A stretch of 64,000 nt of DNA from Bilifractor porci (GCF_009696005.1 NZ_VUMV01000002.1:62001-126000); one strand, 5' to 3'; shown: positions 8,864-17,610, numbered from the stretch's first letter. The notes: a model not told the origin generated them from the sequence alone. Program-made: numbers and translations.

Positions 8864-8933
8864 CGCATGCCGTTATTTTATCAGGAAAAAAATAGAAAAG
8901 CAATAAATAATTAAAAGACGTCCGGACTGTTCA

Positions 8934-8962
8934 TTGCGGCAGACCGGATGTTTCGCTATAAT
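8934..8962 (+). promoter_or_regulatory. Promoter of the ACT-domain gene
   Basis: TTGCGG at 8934-8939, a 17-base spacer and a consensus TATAAT at 8957-8962. Transcription would start near 8970, some 50 bases before the ATG at 9023. Confidence 0.7.
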
Positions 8963-9022
8963 AACAATGCCTGAAAAGGGATGAAACAGGAGATAGATTT
9001 TTGAGGAGAGGCGGCAGCAGGG

Positions 9023-9445
9023 ATGATTGCACAGATATCCATATTTGCAGAGAACAGAAAAGGCGCGATGAGAAAACTGACAGATGTTCTTGGAAATGCC
9101 GGAATTGACATTATTGCACTTGTGACAAATGACAGCGCGGAGTTCGGCATTGTCCGGATGATCGTTTCAGACCCGGCCCTGGCGGAGAAGAGGCTGGCGC
9201 AAAGTGGATATATGGTGCACAAGGATCTGGTTATGGCCGTAGATCTGGAAGACAGGCCGGGCGGGCTGAACCGTCTTCTTGCGTCTATTGATGAAAGCAA
9301 TACAAATATTGATTACCTGTATATTTCATACGACAGGGCGCTGTCCGTTCCGATTGCGGTTATTCATTCCGGAGATCTGGAAGAGCTGGAACAGTGCCTG
9401 AAAAACCAGGGGTATCATGTACGAAGCACCGGGAATTTTATATAA
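9023..9445 (+). CDS. Tandem ACT-domain protein
   Basis: 140 residues built from two ACT folds (about 1-70 and 71-140: AQISIFAENRKGAMRKLTDVL and AVDLEDRPGGLNRLLASI). Stand-alone double-ACT proteins of Clostridia are thought to be amino-acid-binding regulators; the ligand is unknown. The start has only a distant GAGGAG (14 bases), but the promoter and the conserved N-terminus MIAQISIF support it. The next gene follows after 65 bases and may be on the same transcript. Confidence 0.85.
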   Translation: MIAQISIFAENRKGAMRKLTDVLGNAGIDIIALVTNDSAEFGIVRMIVSDPALAEKRLAQSGYMVHKDLVMAVDLEDRPGGLNRLLASIDESNTNIDYLYISYDRALSVPIAVIHSGDLEELEQCLKNQGYHVRSTGNFI

Positions 9446-9510
9446 TGCCTTATTATATTTCAGTGGCAAATGCGGCAATCTGAGAATACTCTGGGGAAGG
9501 AAGCAGAAAA

Positions 9511-10524
9511 GTGGCCGATAAATTGTATTTTGTGATTCCCTGTTATAATGAAGAAGAGGTCCTTCCGGAAACAGCACGAAGACTGCAGGAGAAAATGCAC
9601 GCGCTGATAAAGTCCGGGATGATCAGCGGGGACAGCAGGGTTGTTTTTGTTAACGACGGATCCGGCGACAGGACCTGGGAGATAATCCGGAACCTACATG
9701 AAAAGGACGGACTCTTTTCAGGGGTGAACCTTTCCAGAAACCGCGGACACCAGAATGCCCTGCTTGCGGGGCTGATGACCGTGCGCCCTTACTGCGATAT
9801 GGCAATCTCCATGGACGCAGATCTTCAGGATGACATCAATGCATGCGACAGGATGCTGGAAAAATACTACAGCGGTTCGGATATTGTCTATGGTGTGCGC
9901 TCCGCCAGAAAGACAGATACCTGGTTCAAAAGAACAACTGCGGAAGGGTTTTACAGCCTGATGAAGCACATGGGGACCAACACGGTTTCCAACCACGCGG
10001 ATTTTCGGCTCATGAGCCGCCGCGCGCTGGACGGACTCTCCGAATTCGGAGAGGTGAATCTTTTCCTCAGGGGCATTGTCCCGATGATCGGATATCCTTC
10101 TGATGTGGTCTACTACGAGAGAGCGGAGCGATTTGCCGGAACAAGCAAGTATCCGCTGAAAAAAATGCTCAGCTTTGCCGTAGAGGGGATTACTTCTCTC
10201 TCCATCGAGCCGCTCCGGATCATTTCACAGCTGGGCATTGCGGTTTTTCTTGTCAGCATTGCCATCCTTATTTATTCTCTGATCCGTTACGCCATGGGAG
10301 CAACCGTGCCGGGATGGACGTTCCTTGCCATTTCGATCTGGGCAATCGGCGGATTGATTCTCCTGGCACTTGGGGTGATCGGTGAATATATCGGAAAAAT
10401 TTACCTGGAGACAAAAGCCAGACCGCGGTATCTGATCCGTGAATTCCTGGACAGCGAGCACGGTTTCGATACAGACAAGCCCAGGAACCTGACACGGAAA
10501 GACAAATACCCCTTTCATTCATAA
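9511..10524 (+). CDS. GT2-family polyprenyl-phosphate glycosyltransferase
   Basis: 337 residues: an N-terminal GT-A domain (FVIPCYNEEEVLPE, FVNDGSGDRTWE and the metal-binding SMDADLQDD) and two C-terminal membrane helices near residues 230-290. This layout is that of GtrB/DPM1-like enzymes that load a sugar from a nucleotide donor onto undecaprenyl phosphate for envelope polymers. GTG start at 9511, preceded by GGGGAAGGAAG. No flippase sits next to it; a GtrA protein, the usual partner, lies at 48479 far away. Confidence 0.88.
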   Translation: MADKLYFVIPCYNEEEVLPETARRLQEKMHALIKSGMISGDSRVVFVNDGSGDRTWEIIRNLHEKDGLFSGVNLSRNRGHQNALLAGLMTVRPYCDMAISMDADLQDDINACDRMLEKYYSGSDIVYGVRSARKTDTWFKRTTAEGFYSLMKHMGTNTVSNHADFRLMSRRALDGLSEFGEVNLFLRGIVPMIGYPSDVVYYERAERFAGTSKYPLKKMLSFAVEGITSLSIEPLRIISQLGIAVFLVSIAILIYSLIRYAMGATVPGWTFLAISIWAIGGLILLALGVIGEYIGKIYLETKARPRYLIREFLDSEHGFDTDKPRNLTRKDKYPFHS

Positions 10525-10554
10525 AGAGCAGAGGGGTTCATATATGACTTTGAT

Positions 10555-10880
10555 TCATATAGGGAGTGGAGCGATAAACTCTGTCCGAGCCAGGTTCGAA
10601 AATGCTTTCGCATTTCCTCGCTGTGGCGTATCCGCCAAATAATTTTTCGGGTAAAAGCTTTCGTTCGTGCGGGCACGACTCAGGCTTTTTGCATGGCTCG
10701 CCAGAATCAAGCCGGTCTCGTGTCCCTTGTATATCACGGCTTTATTATCTGTGAATCCCCAAAGATAGTCCGAGAAGGTTTCGTGCTTCTCCCGGATTTC
10801 CTGAAAACAGGCGGCGGTCTCCATTTTTCGTGATATTCGCTTTGCGCGTCATTCGGTGAAAACCAGCCGCAGTAGGACAT
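10555..10880 (-). pseudogene. tag: DNA-3-methyladenine glycosylase I remnant
   Basis: Two pieces of a Tag-like enzyme are recognisable on the minus strand. From ATG 10880 the frame reads MSYCGWFSPNDAQSEYHEKW, like the Tag N-terminus with its Cys/Trp and YHDxEWG region. The middle of the gene is missing and the frame changes. From 10824 it continues with CFQEIREKHETFSDYLWGFTDNK, like the later FSxYLWxF part. After YKGHETG the sequence departs from the family into an unrelated stretch that looks like an intergenic repeat. The catalytic centre is lost, so the gene is dead. Confidence 0.65.
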
Positions 10881-10883
10881 TTC

Positions 10884-11393
10884 TTATTTTTTCCATATCT
10901 GTCGGCTGCCGAAGCCTTCCTTCTTCCAGTCTGAGTTCAGGCAGGTAATCTCCGCCGGCGTGATCTTCAGGAGCCACATCGGTTCCGGGAGCTTTTTCAG
11001 TGTCTGCAGCGGAATCTTTCGGAAAGCGGCAGCGGCGTTATATTCATCGGAATAAAGGTCCACGATCTCCGCGATCCCCTCGATCTGCAGCGATTTTAGT
11101 CCGCCGAAGGAGGCATTCGTCTCGAAAACCGCCGCAGCGACGTTCTTATTCTCCTTCAGTCCTTTGAACTTCAGCCCGCCTTCCGTGAAAATCCAGAGTG
11201 CATCATCATGCCAGGTATATTCAAGCGGCGTGCAGCGGACATAATCCCCGGTTCCGGTCGCAAGGGTAAGAACCTTGTGAGCGGAGAGGAAGCTGCTGAT
11301 CCAGTCGTAGAGAGCAGCGGGATCCAGTTTGTTTTCAGTTTCGTCCTTGCGGGTCCAGAAGGACTGGGCCTGGGTCAATTGTGAGTCGGTCAT
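10884..11393 (-). CDS. Pyridoxamine 5'-phosphate oxidase-like flavin split-barrel protein
   Basis: 169 residues with the FMN-binding split-barrel pattern: LTLATGTGDYVRCTPLEYTW, LWIFTEGGLKFKGLKENKNVAAAVF and a C-terminal WLLKITPAEITCLN. Members include haem-degrading, nitroreductase-like and pyridoxine oxidases; the exact reaction cannot be assigned. ATG 11393 has TAGGAG eight bases upstream and an extended -10 promoter (TGCTATAAT, minus strand) near 11447. The tag remnant follows directly and may have been co-transcribed. Confidence 0.8.
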   Translation of the reverse strand: MTDSQLTQAQSFWTRKDETENKLDPAALYDWISSFLSAHKVLTLATGTGDYVRCTPLEYTWHDDALWIFTEGGLKFKGLKENKNVAAAVFETNASFGGLKSLQIEGIAEIVDLYSDEYNAAAAFRKIPLQTLKKLPEPMWLLKITPAEITCLNSDWKKEGFGSRQIWKK

Positions 11394-11446
11394 ATAAATT
11401 GCTCCTATTTACGAATGATAGTTGTGATTTGATTTTGCATTTCTTT

Positions 11447-11455
11447 ATTATAGCA
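11447..11455 (-). promoter_or_regulatory. Extended -10 promoter of the flavin split-barrel gene
   Basis: On the minus strand TGC TATAAT occurs 55-60 bases before the start codon. The -35 position is A-rich and not recognisable, as expected for extended -10 promoters. Confidence 0.5.
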
Positions 11456-11528
11456 GACAGTACGAACCTTTTTATTTAAAAAACGTGATTAAACATGAAT
11501 GATTCTGTGATATGGATTCATTAACCAG

Positions 11529-11930
11529 ATGGTTCTCGAACTTACGGATAAAAATACCGGCGAGATCGAGACTGTCAAAGAAACAAATATGATCACAAAT
11601 GCGGTGAACCATCTGCTAGGGATCAATCCTGCGGCGCTCTGGCACAAGACGAGCGGAGAATATTACGCCAGCCTGCTGCGGAATGACAACATGCTCCCGA
11701 TCTGTCCGAACATGATCGGAGGGATTCTGCTGTTTTCCAAAACGCTGACAGAGGATGCTGACAATATCTATCCGTCATCGGATAACCTCCCGGTGGCGTA
11801 TGCCGGCAATCGTTTCATAAGTGATCAGAATGATCCTGTATCATTTAGACCCGGAGAGCGGATGCACCAGAGCAATGCTTTCCGGGTCTTTGCTGTCTTT
11901 GATATCATGGTAAACTGGAGTGGCAGGTGA
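11529..11930 (+). pseudogene. Truncated phage structural-protein fragment
   Basis: The first 100 or so residues (LELTDKNTGEIETVKETNM, then TNAVNHLLGINP and ICPNMIGGILLF) look like the N-terminus of large phage or phage-like minor structural proteins seen in clostridial genomes (recalled from memory, not searched). The homologous part breaks off near 11840 and the rest of the frame (RPGERMHQSNAF onward) looks unrelated. No ribosome site precedes the ATG and no other phage gene is nearby. I read it as a stub of a lost prophage. Confidence 0.5.
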
Positions 11931-12209
11931 ATAATGATAACCATGCATCGCTTTTTATATTGCGAGTCTTTGAACCGCTTGAGGCTGGTGTTAAGAAGAT
12001 AAAGAAAAGGTTCATGTGTTACAGCGACATTTTCTGTCCGAAAAAACGGCTGTGAAATGCCGAGGGTAAACCGCTTTCTGCCGCATACTGCCGTCCAAAG
12101 CCCTACTACTCAGATTTTCAGCGGGTGGTGTAAATCTACAAATTTAAAAATCAAGCCGCAAAACCCCGCAAAACGCGGCGTTCTGCGGCATCTGAGGAAG
12201 GAAATTTTA

Positions 12210-12665
12210 ATGATAAAAATACTTTTCGTCTGTCACGGCAATATCTGCAGGTCTGTTTCCGCCCAGTATATTCTGCAGGGGATGGTGGACAGCAAAGGCT
12301 GTGGAGAGAAATTTTTTATTGATTCGGCGGCTACGTCCATGGAGGAAATCGGAAACCCGGTCTACCCGCCCATGAGGAAAACGCTGGAAAAGCACGGGAT
12401 TCCGATCGGAGACCACCGGGCCAGACAGCTGAAGAAAAAAGATTACGGAAATTTCGATCTGTTTCTTGGCATGGACGAAGAAAACATGTACTATATGAAC
12501 AGAATCCTTGGCGGCGATCCGGAAGAAAAAATACACTGCCTGATGGAATATACGGACAAACCGACGGCCAAAATTGAGGATCCGTGGTACACCAGAAATT
12601 TTGAAAAAGCATATCAGGATATTTGCCGGGGCTGTCAGGGTCTGCTGGAACGGATTATTTTATAG
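12210..12665 (+). CDS. Low-molecular-weight protein tyrosine phosphatase
   Basis: 151 residues with the P-loop CHGNICRS (C-X5-R-S) at residues 8-15 and the general acid Asp in EDPWY near residue 124. Dephosphorylates tyrosine or arginine residues of proteins; in Firmicutes relatives act on capsule kinases or on protein arginine phosphate. ATG 12210 follows GAGGAAGGAAA; the longer frame from 12057 has no site and adds unconserved residues. It is not next to a kinase or capsule cluster here. Confidence 0.92.
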   Translation: MIKILFVCHGNICRSVSAQYILQGMVDSKGCGEKFFIDSAATSMEEIGNPVYPPMRKTLEKHGIPIGDHRARQLKKKDYGNFDLFLGMDEENMYYMNRILGGDPEEKIHCLMEYTDKPTAKIEDPWYTRNFEKAYQDICRGCQGLLERIIL

Positions 12666-12762
12666 TAATGAAGCAGGTTTTAAGCCAGAGAACCTTATGC
12701 GGTTTTAAGAGATAAACCATCAACGAATTTACAATCATGACGGATGAGAAGGGAGGATTCAG

Positions 12763-12903
12763 ATGTTCAGTCGGAAAGGGAAAGTTCCGGATAAACGGGA
12801 ACTTGCGGCAGCTGTAAGCTTCCTGTTTCTTGTATCCGTCTGCACCGCATTTGCGGCGGCGGTAAACCGGGAGTGCAGCAGGGTGGAAAAATTCCGGAAG
12901 TAA
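12763..12903 (+). CDS. Small membrane protein of 46 residues
   Basis: ATG 12763 is preceded by a good GGGAGGA site seven bases away. The product (MFSRKGKVPDKRELAAAVSF at its start) has one hydrophobic segment at about residues 14-34 and a basic N- and C-terminus, so it would be a single-pass membrane peptide. An intrinsic terminator follows at 12921-12977, which marks it as a separate small transcription unit. I know no family for it. Confidence 0.5.
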   Translation: MFSRKGKVPDKRELAAAVSFLFLVSVCTAFAAAVNRECSRVEKFRK

Positions 12904-12920
12904 ACGTTGTTTCGGGAGAA

Positions 12921-12977
12921 AAAAAGAGGCCGTCAGGAAAGCACCGGCAGATGCTTTGGTTGGCGGTCTCTTTTGTT
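12921..12977 (+). terminator. Intrinsic terminator after the 46-residue gene
   Basis: Stem AAGAGGCCG with CGGTCTCTT (one G-U pair) and inner pairing AAGCA/TGCTT, followed by TTTTGTT. Confidence 0.65.
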
Positions 12978-13235
12978 AAGGAGAATTTACCGGCGTTACG
13001 CCGGATCTATGAGAAAAAACGAAAAGACATACTGGCTTGTAATTGTCTTTTTGTTTATAACGGTATCATAATGGTAAAATGTGATTGCTTTCTGGATAAT
13101 ATGTGAACATTTTGTGCAGAATCATGCGGAACGCTGTCGGAAGCGGACAGCAAGCAGCGCGCAATAAACAGCGCGCGATATGCAGCGGACAGTAAGCGGA
13201 GGAAGAAAAGCGGACATGGAAAGGGTGGGAGTGTT
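12978..13235 (+). other. Intergenic region before the M20/T peptidase
   Basis: About 260 bases without a convincing gene. It contains imperfect short repeats of the type GCGGACAG and CAGCGCGC between 13136 and 13215. No clear promoter was found. Confidence 0.4.
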
Positions 13236-14429
13236 TTGAAAGAGATCAATAAGGTTTGTGTATCGGAGAGCAGGCTGGTTCGGGAGTTTATAGAGCTCAC
13301 AGCTCTGGATTCTCCCAGCTTCGGGGAACGGAAAATGGCAGACTGTCTGGCGGCAAAGCTGCGGGAACTCGGCTTTGCCGTGGAAGAAGACAGGGCGTGG
13401 GAGAAGGCGCTTTCAGAAGAAGGCATTGTTCCGGAGGGGCAAAAGGAGGCCGGGAGGTCGGACCGTGCGGGAAATTTGTACGGATTTCTGCAGGGAACCA
13501 TCCCAGGTCAGCCGGTACTCTTTTCGGCGCATATGGACACGGTAGAGCCGTCGAAAGGGAAAAAGGCGTTTCTGGAACCGGATGGCACAATTCACTCCGA
13601 TGGGACAACCGTTCTCGGAGCAGACGATGTGGCCGGGCTGGTGGAAATTCTGGAGGGCATCCGGGCGGTTCTGGAATCCGGAAATCCGCATCGGGATATT
13701 GAAGTATTGTTTCCGATAGCGGAAGAGCTCTATACGGTCGGCACCAGCTCCATGACAGAGGAAGAATTCGGGAAAATCCGGGCAAAGGAAGCATATGTGC
13801 CGGATATGAGCGGTATGCCCGGAACAGCCGCGAACAGGGCGCCAAGTCTGATTTCTTTTCGGGCCACGGTAACCGGCAGGGCTTCACATGCCGGCTTTGA
13901 ACCGGAAAAGGGCATTCATGCCATACAGGCGGCGGCAGAGGCCGTTACGAAAATAAAAATGGGCCATATTGATGAAGAGACCACCTGCAATATCGGCGTG
14001 ATTCAGGGAGGAAGCGGAACGAATATCGTTCCGGAAGAGTGTACAGCCGAAGGGGAAATACGCAGTTACGTTCACGAGAAGGCGCTGGCGTGTCTGGACC
14101 GGGTGACAGAGATCTTTCGGCAGACGGCAGAGAGCTTCGGGGCATCTGCGGATGTCCGGTATACCGTTCACCTGCATGCTTATGAAACAGGCATGGAGAG
14201 TGTTCCTGTCAGACGGTTCCGGCGCGTCTGCCGGAGCCTTGGCCTGACAGGGGATATTACTTCTACCTTTGGAGGCAGCGATAATAATACTTTTGCGGAG
14301 CATGGGATCGAGGGACTGGTTCTTTCCTGTGGAATGTATCAGGCGCATTCGGTAAAGGAATATACTAGAACCGCCGATCTTGCTGCCGGGGCGAAGCTGA
14401 TAGCGGGACTGATTCTCGATTCAGAGTGA
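13236..14429 (+). CDS. M20-family tripeptidase-like metallopeptidase (PepT-like)
   Basis: 397 residues with the di-zinc ligands of M20 peptidases: FSAHMDTV near residue 97, the bridging Asp in LGADDVAG, the catalytic and ligand glutamates in PIAEELYT, VPDMSG, and the late His in GMYQAHSVKE. A dimerisation domain with GRASHAGFEPEKG lies in the middle. Cleaves short peptides in the cytoplasm. The start appears to be TTG 13236 after GGGTGGGA; no in-frame ATG lies nearby. A stand-alone gene. Confidence 0.88.
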   Translation: MKEINKVCVSESRLVREFIELTALDSPSFGERKMADCLAAKLRELGFAVEEDRAWEKALSEEGIVPEGQKEAGRSDRAGNLYGFLQGTIPGQPVLFSAHMDTVEPSKGKKAFLEPDGTIHSDGTTVLGADDVAGLVEILEGIRAVLESGNPHRDIEVLFPIAEELYTVGTSSMTEEEFGKIRAKEAYVPDMSGMPGTAANRAPSLISFRATVTGRASHAGFEPEKGIHAIQAAAEAVTKIKMGHIDEETTCNIGVIQGGSGTNIVPEECTAEGEIRSYVHEKALACLDRVTEIFRQTAESFGASADVRYTVHLHAYETGMESVPVRRFRRVCRSLGLTGDITSTFGGSDNNTFAEHGIEGLVLSCGMYQAHSVKEYTRTADLAAGAKLIAGLILDSE

Positions 14430-14486
14430 TCTGACAGCAATAAAAGAGCGATTTTCTTGCTGCCGGATAAAGACCGGCTTTCTGTT

Positions 14487-15050
14487 TCAGCTCTGCGGGA
14501 AAATGCTGCTTTCCGCAAGATCCCTGGCCAGCTGGTGGGCGTCCCTGCGCGTTTCCAGAGGATTCCTGGATTCGTTTCCGTGAAGAAAGCCCCAGAAACC
14601 GAGCGCGAGAAAGGAATTCAGCTGGCGCTGGTCGTAGCGGGTCTGCATCCGCTTTCCCATCCCTGTTTCCATCCCCTCCAGATGGGAAAGAACCATGTGG
14701 TAGTAAATAGTCATCAAGTCCAGATCCTCCGTCAGAGAAACGTAGGAGTATTTTCTGGTTTCATCAAAAATAGCATCAATCATATTTTCAAAGGTCTGGA
14801 CAAGCGTGTTGTCCGGATTATTTTGTTTCTGAAGCAGATGGAAATGTTCCGCTACATTCTGCTGCATGGCGTCAAAACAGTCCAACAGGAGATCGTACTT
14901 ATCGTCGTAGTGATTGTAAAAGGTTACACGCCCGGTATTGGATTTCTCACAGATTTCTTTCACGGATATTTTCTTATAGGGCTTTTCTTTTAACAGTTCC
15001 AGCATGGTCTCGCGCAGACATTTTCTTGTTTTCAGAATTCTTTTATCCAT
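14487..15050 (-). CDS. TetR/AcrR-family transcriptional regulator
   Basis: 187 residues: N-terminal helix-turn-helix (ISVKEICEKSNTGRVTFYNH) and a C-terminal ligand domain of the TetR_C_7 type. ATG 15050 has AGGAGA upstream. Divergent from the broken radical SAM gene at 15300; the AT-rich spacer holds a palindrome TACATATGTA near 15138 that could be its operator. The natural target may have been the now broken neighbour or may lie elsewhere. Confidence 0.88.
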   Translation of the reverse strand: MDKRILKTRKCLRETMLELLKEKPYKKISVKEICEKSNTGRVTFYNHYDDKYDLLLDCFDAMQQNVAEHFHLLQKQNNPDNTLVQTFENMIDAIFDETRKYSYVSLTEDLDLMTIYYHMVLSHLEGMETGMGKRMQTRYDQRQLNSFLALGFWGFLHGNESRNPLETRRDAHQLARDLAESSIFPQS

Positions 15051-15130
15051 AGATACATATTCTCCTGGCTGTATTGATAGGACTACAAAAATTGAATTGT
15101 GATCTTGCCGCCGGTTCCCCTGTTTGCTTA

Positions 15131-15155
15131 TATATTATACATATGTATTGATATT
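15131..15155. promoter_or_regulatory. Possible TetR operator
   Basis: ATATTATACATATGTATTGA around 15132 is centred on a 10-bp palindrome, in the AT-rich gap between the TetR gene and the divergent gene. Assignment to this regulator is inferred from position only. Confidence 0.3.
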
Positions 15156-15299
15156 ATTATAAATGTAATATCTGCGAACTGTCTGTAAAGGCGGCGAGCA
15201 GGTTCAGACGGCGGCTGTATTACATGATCTGTCGGCGGACAGGTTTTCAGGATTTTACAAGCATCTGCGGTGCGGCAGCCGGATGGGCAGGAGGGTAAC

Positions 15300-16369
15300 A
15301 TGAAGATTGTTTTTATTGTGCCGGCGTCGGGGCTTCGCCGTATTCCCATGTACCGCTGGGGAGGAAAGATCTACGGGCAGAGCAACTCAATTACCGGTCC
15401 TTGATTCTGGGCGGAATTCTCCGGAGGTCAGGGCATCAGGTAGAGGCTTATGAGGAGCTGAATGTGGGCGTAAATTATAAAAAGCTTCTGAAGGATACGG
15501 ATGTATTCTGCATTTCCTGTATGACCTCGAATGCTCCCAGAGGATATCAGCTGGCCGATACGATTCACGAAAAATCCGGCGCGCGGGTGATTATGGGAGG
15601 GATGCATCCCACCTGGATGCCGGAGGAAACCGCGCAGCATGCGGATCAGGTGATCGTCGGAGAGGGAGAAAAGGTGATCCTGGATGTTGTGGAGGGACAC
15701 CGGAAGGAAAAGATTGTCCGGGGCATTGCCCTGACAGATCTGGATGAGGCGCCGTTTCCGGACTACTCTATTCTGAAAACACCCTGTGAGGCAGCGAATG
15801 TGATCTCCACCAGGGGCTGTCCCTTCCGCTGTACGTTCTGCACCACGTCCCGGATGTTCGCGCCTTACCGGCAGAGAAGCATTGACAACGTGATTGCCGA
15901 AATCCGGATGTACAAGAAAATGGGGTTTAAGTACCTGAATTTTGAGGACGACAACTTTACCGCGGATAAGGAGCGGGCAAAGGAAATCTGCCGCCGCATG
16001 ATACGGGAAGGGCTGACGTTTAAAGAGACCTTTTTCTTTGGAAGAACCGACATGGCGGACGATGAGGAGCTGCTGCAGCTGCTTCACGACGCGCACCTGA
16101 CCCGTGTCCTGATCGGCATTGAATCTCTGAACCAGGCTGCACTGAACAGTATTCATAAAGGACAGAATATTGAGAACATACGGCGGGCCGGAGCGGCCTG
16201 CGAAAAGTATCACATCCGTGTCATTGCGAGCATCGTGCTGGGACTGGATGAGGATACAAAAGAAGATATGGACCGCAGCGTGGAGTTTGCGAAATCCATT
16301 CATGCTTACCAGCTGCAGCCGGCAGACCCGGAGCGCGTAAAAAGCGGATCCTTTCCTCAATCTCTTTAA
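15300..16369 (+). pseudogene. B12-binding-type radical SAM protein, frameshifted and truncated
   Basis: ATG 15300 has GGAGGG in front and opens like B12-binding radical SAM proteins (MKIVFIVPASGLRRIP, later YRWGGKIYGQSNSITGP). The frame then hits a stop at 15402; the homologous reading continues one frame over with LILGGILRRSGHQVEAYEEL, so one base is missing near 15400. The rest carries the Rossmann-like domain (IMGGMHPTWMPEE) and the radical SAM cluster motif CPFRCTFC. After HAYQLQPA near 16320 homology stops and the frame ends 14 codons later, short of the family C-terminus. Two independent lesions make function unlikely. Confidence 0.75.
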
Positions 16370-17355
16370 TCTATCTCGTCGTTCTGGAACCGGGACAGAT
16401 GTTCATAGGGAAGAATAAGCCGCCCGTAATACAGGCCGCATCCGTCGTTAATCCGGTATTTGTCCAGGGCCGTAAACATGTTGACATCTATTTTCGACAG
16501 GTCAAGGTTCTGAAGGTTTATGATCCGGTCGTACGCTTCATCAAAATAAAGGCATTCTCCGCGGGGAATTTCCATCCGGCGGGAGCGTTCGCACTCCTGC
16601 CTTTTTTCGTAGATGCTGTGATTGGCCTCTCCGATCTCGGCAAAATCATCCATATCCTTCGTCCGCAGCTGAATTTCCGTATAGCTTCTGGCCATATTGT
16701 CAAAAAGAGTCAGATGAAGGGAACGATAGCCGTCCTCCTTGGGATTGGCCACATAATCCTTGTAATAGGGCCGTACATTATCGTTCAGAAGCGGAGAACG
16801 GACCGGCTGGCTTTTCTGGGCCAGCTGCGCGCTGAAGCCGCGTTCTTCCAGAAAATCCGGCAGAAGGTTCGCGATCTCATAGAGCGTTTTTTCCTCCAGC
16901 TCCGTCCGGCTTACGCCCGGTTTCAGATGGCAGGAAGGAAGGGAAAGCACAATGCGGTAGGCGATCAGGTCCTTAAAACGGTTAATCTGCCCGCGCAGCT
17001 CCGAGACAGGCGGCCAGGTTCCGTACTCCGTGTGATAGGAGTAAATGCTGTTGACAATATAGCCGTTGAATTTCTCCTCTGCCCGGATCAGGGATTTGAT
17101 CCTTCCGCGGAAGGTAAAGGAATACATGCCGTAATGCTCCGCCATGAATTTATAGAATTCACGGATCCGCTGGGACTGCGAGGTAAGGAAATTGTTGTGC
17201 TCCAGCAGCTCCTCCATCTGAAGAAGGAAATTCGCGTGTGACAGGTCTACAGGATTATCGGCATTGGAAGCATTTTTCCTCAGCGCGTCAGAATAATTTC
17301 GTATAATATGCAGAACTGTGTCGCCGGAATAAAGATAATCAGTTAATTGAACCAT
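16366..17355 (-). CDS. RelA/SpoT-domain (p)ppGpp synthetase-like protein
   Basis: 329 residues with a nucleotidyltransferase core of the RelA/SpoT synthetase type: RGRIKSLIRAEEKFNGYI, DLIAYRIV, NPKEDGYRSLHLTLFD and TEIQLRTKDMDDFAEIGEAN. No HD hydrolase, TGS or ACT domain is present, so it is a small alarmone synthetase-like protein, but with extra N-terminal (about 95 residues) and C-terminal parts and an insertion between the core motifs. I start at ATG 17355 (GGGGAG just upstream); TTG 17382 is less likely. Its 3' end overlaps by four bases the end of the broken radical SAM gene. Confidence 0.82.
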   Translation of the reverse strand: MVQLTDYLYSGDTVLHIIRNYSDALRKNASNADNPVDLSHANFLLQMEELLEHNNFLTSQSQRIREFYKFMAEHYGMYSFTFRGRIKSLIRAEEKFNGYIVNSIYSYHTEYGTWPPVSELRGQINRFKDLIAYRIVLSLPSCHLKPGVSRTELEEKTLYEIANLLPDFLEERGFSAQLAQKSQPVRSPLLNDNVRPYYKDYVANPKEDGYRSLHLTLFDNMARSYTEIQLRTKDMDDFAEIGEANHSIYEKRQECERSRRMEIPRGECLYFDEAYDRIINLQNLDLSKIDVNMFTALDKYRINDGCGLYYGRLILPYEHLSRFQNDEID

Positions 17356-17610
17356 AGTCTCCCCAAACCGCAGAGCGTACAAAAGCCGGAAGCAGGCAGG
17401 CTGCGGAAACCGACTGCGGATAAAAGTATATTGCTAACAAGTGTATCACAAGTATAGGCTCTTCCCTCTGCCCGCGCAAGCACGCGGACCGTAGAAATCC
17501 GTTTGCTTGTACCGCTTGGATTTCGCCAATATGCTATTCTTTTGCCCGAGCAAGCGTGCGGGTTGTTTTTGCCGGGGCAGGCCGATACCGGCCTTTTTGC
17601 AGAAAACCTC
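17356..17610. other. Intergenic region with short hairpins
   Basis: No gene is seen. Hairpins lie at 17472-17487 (CCGCG/CGCGG, loop CAAGCA) and 17579-17594 (AGGCCG/CGGCCT). The latter is followed by TTTT on the plus strand and looks like a terminator. GCAAGC-containing segments recur at 17475 and 17550. Confidence 0.45.

Noticed and set aside
15401-15420. Programmed frameshift in the radical SAM gene
   Set aside because: No slippery heptamer or downstream stem is evident, and the gene also lacks its 3' end, so mutation is more likely.
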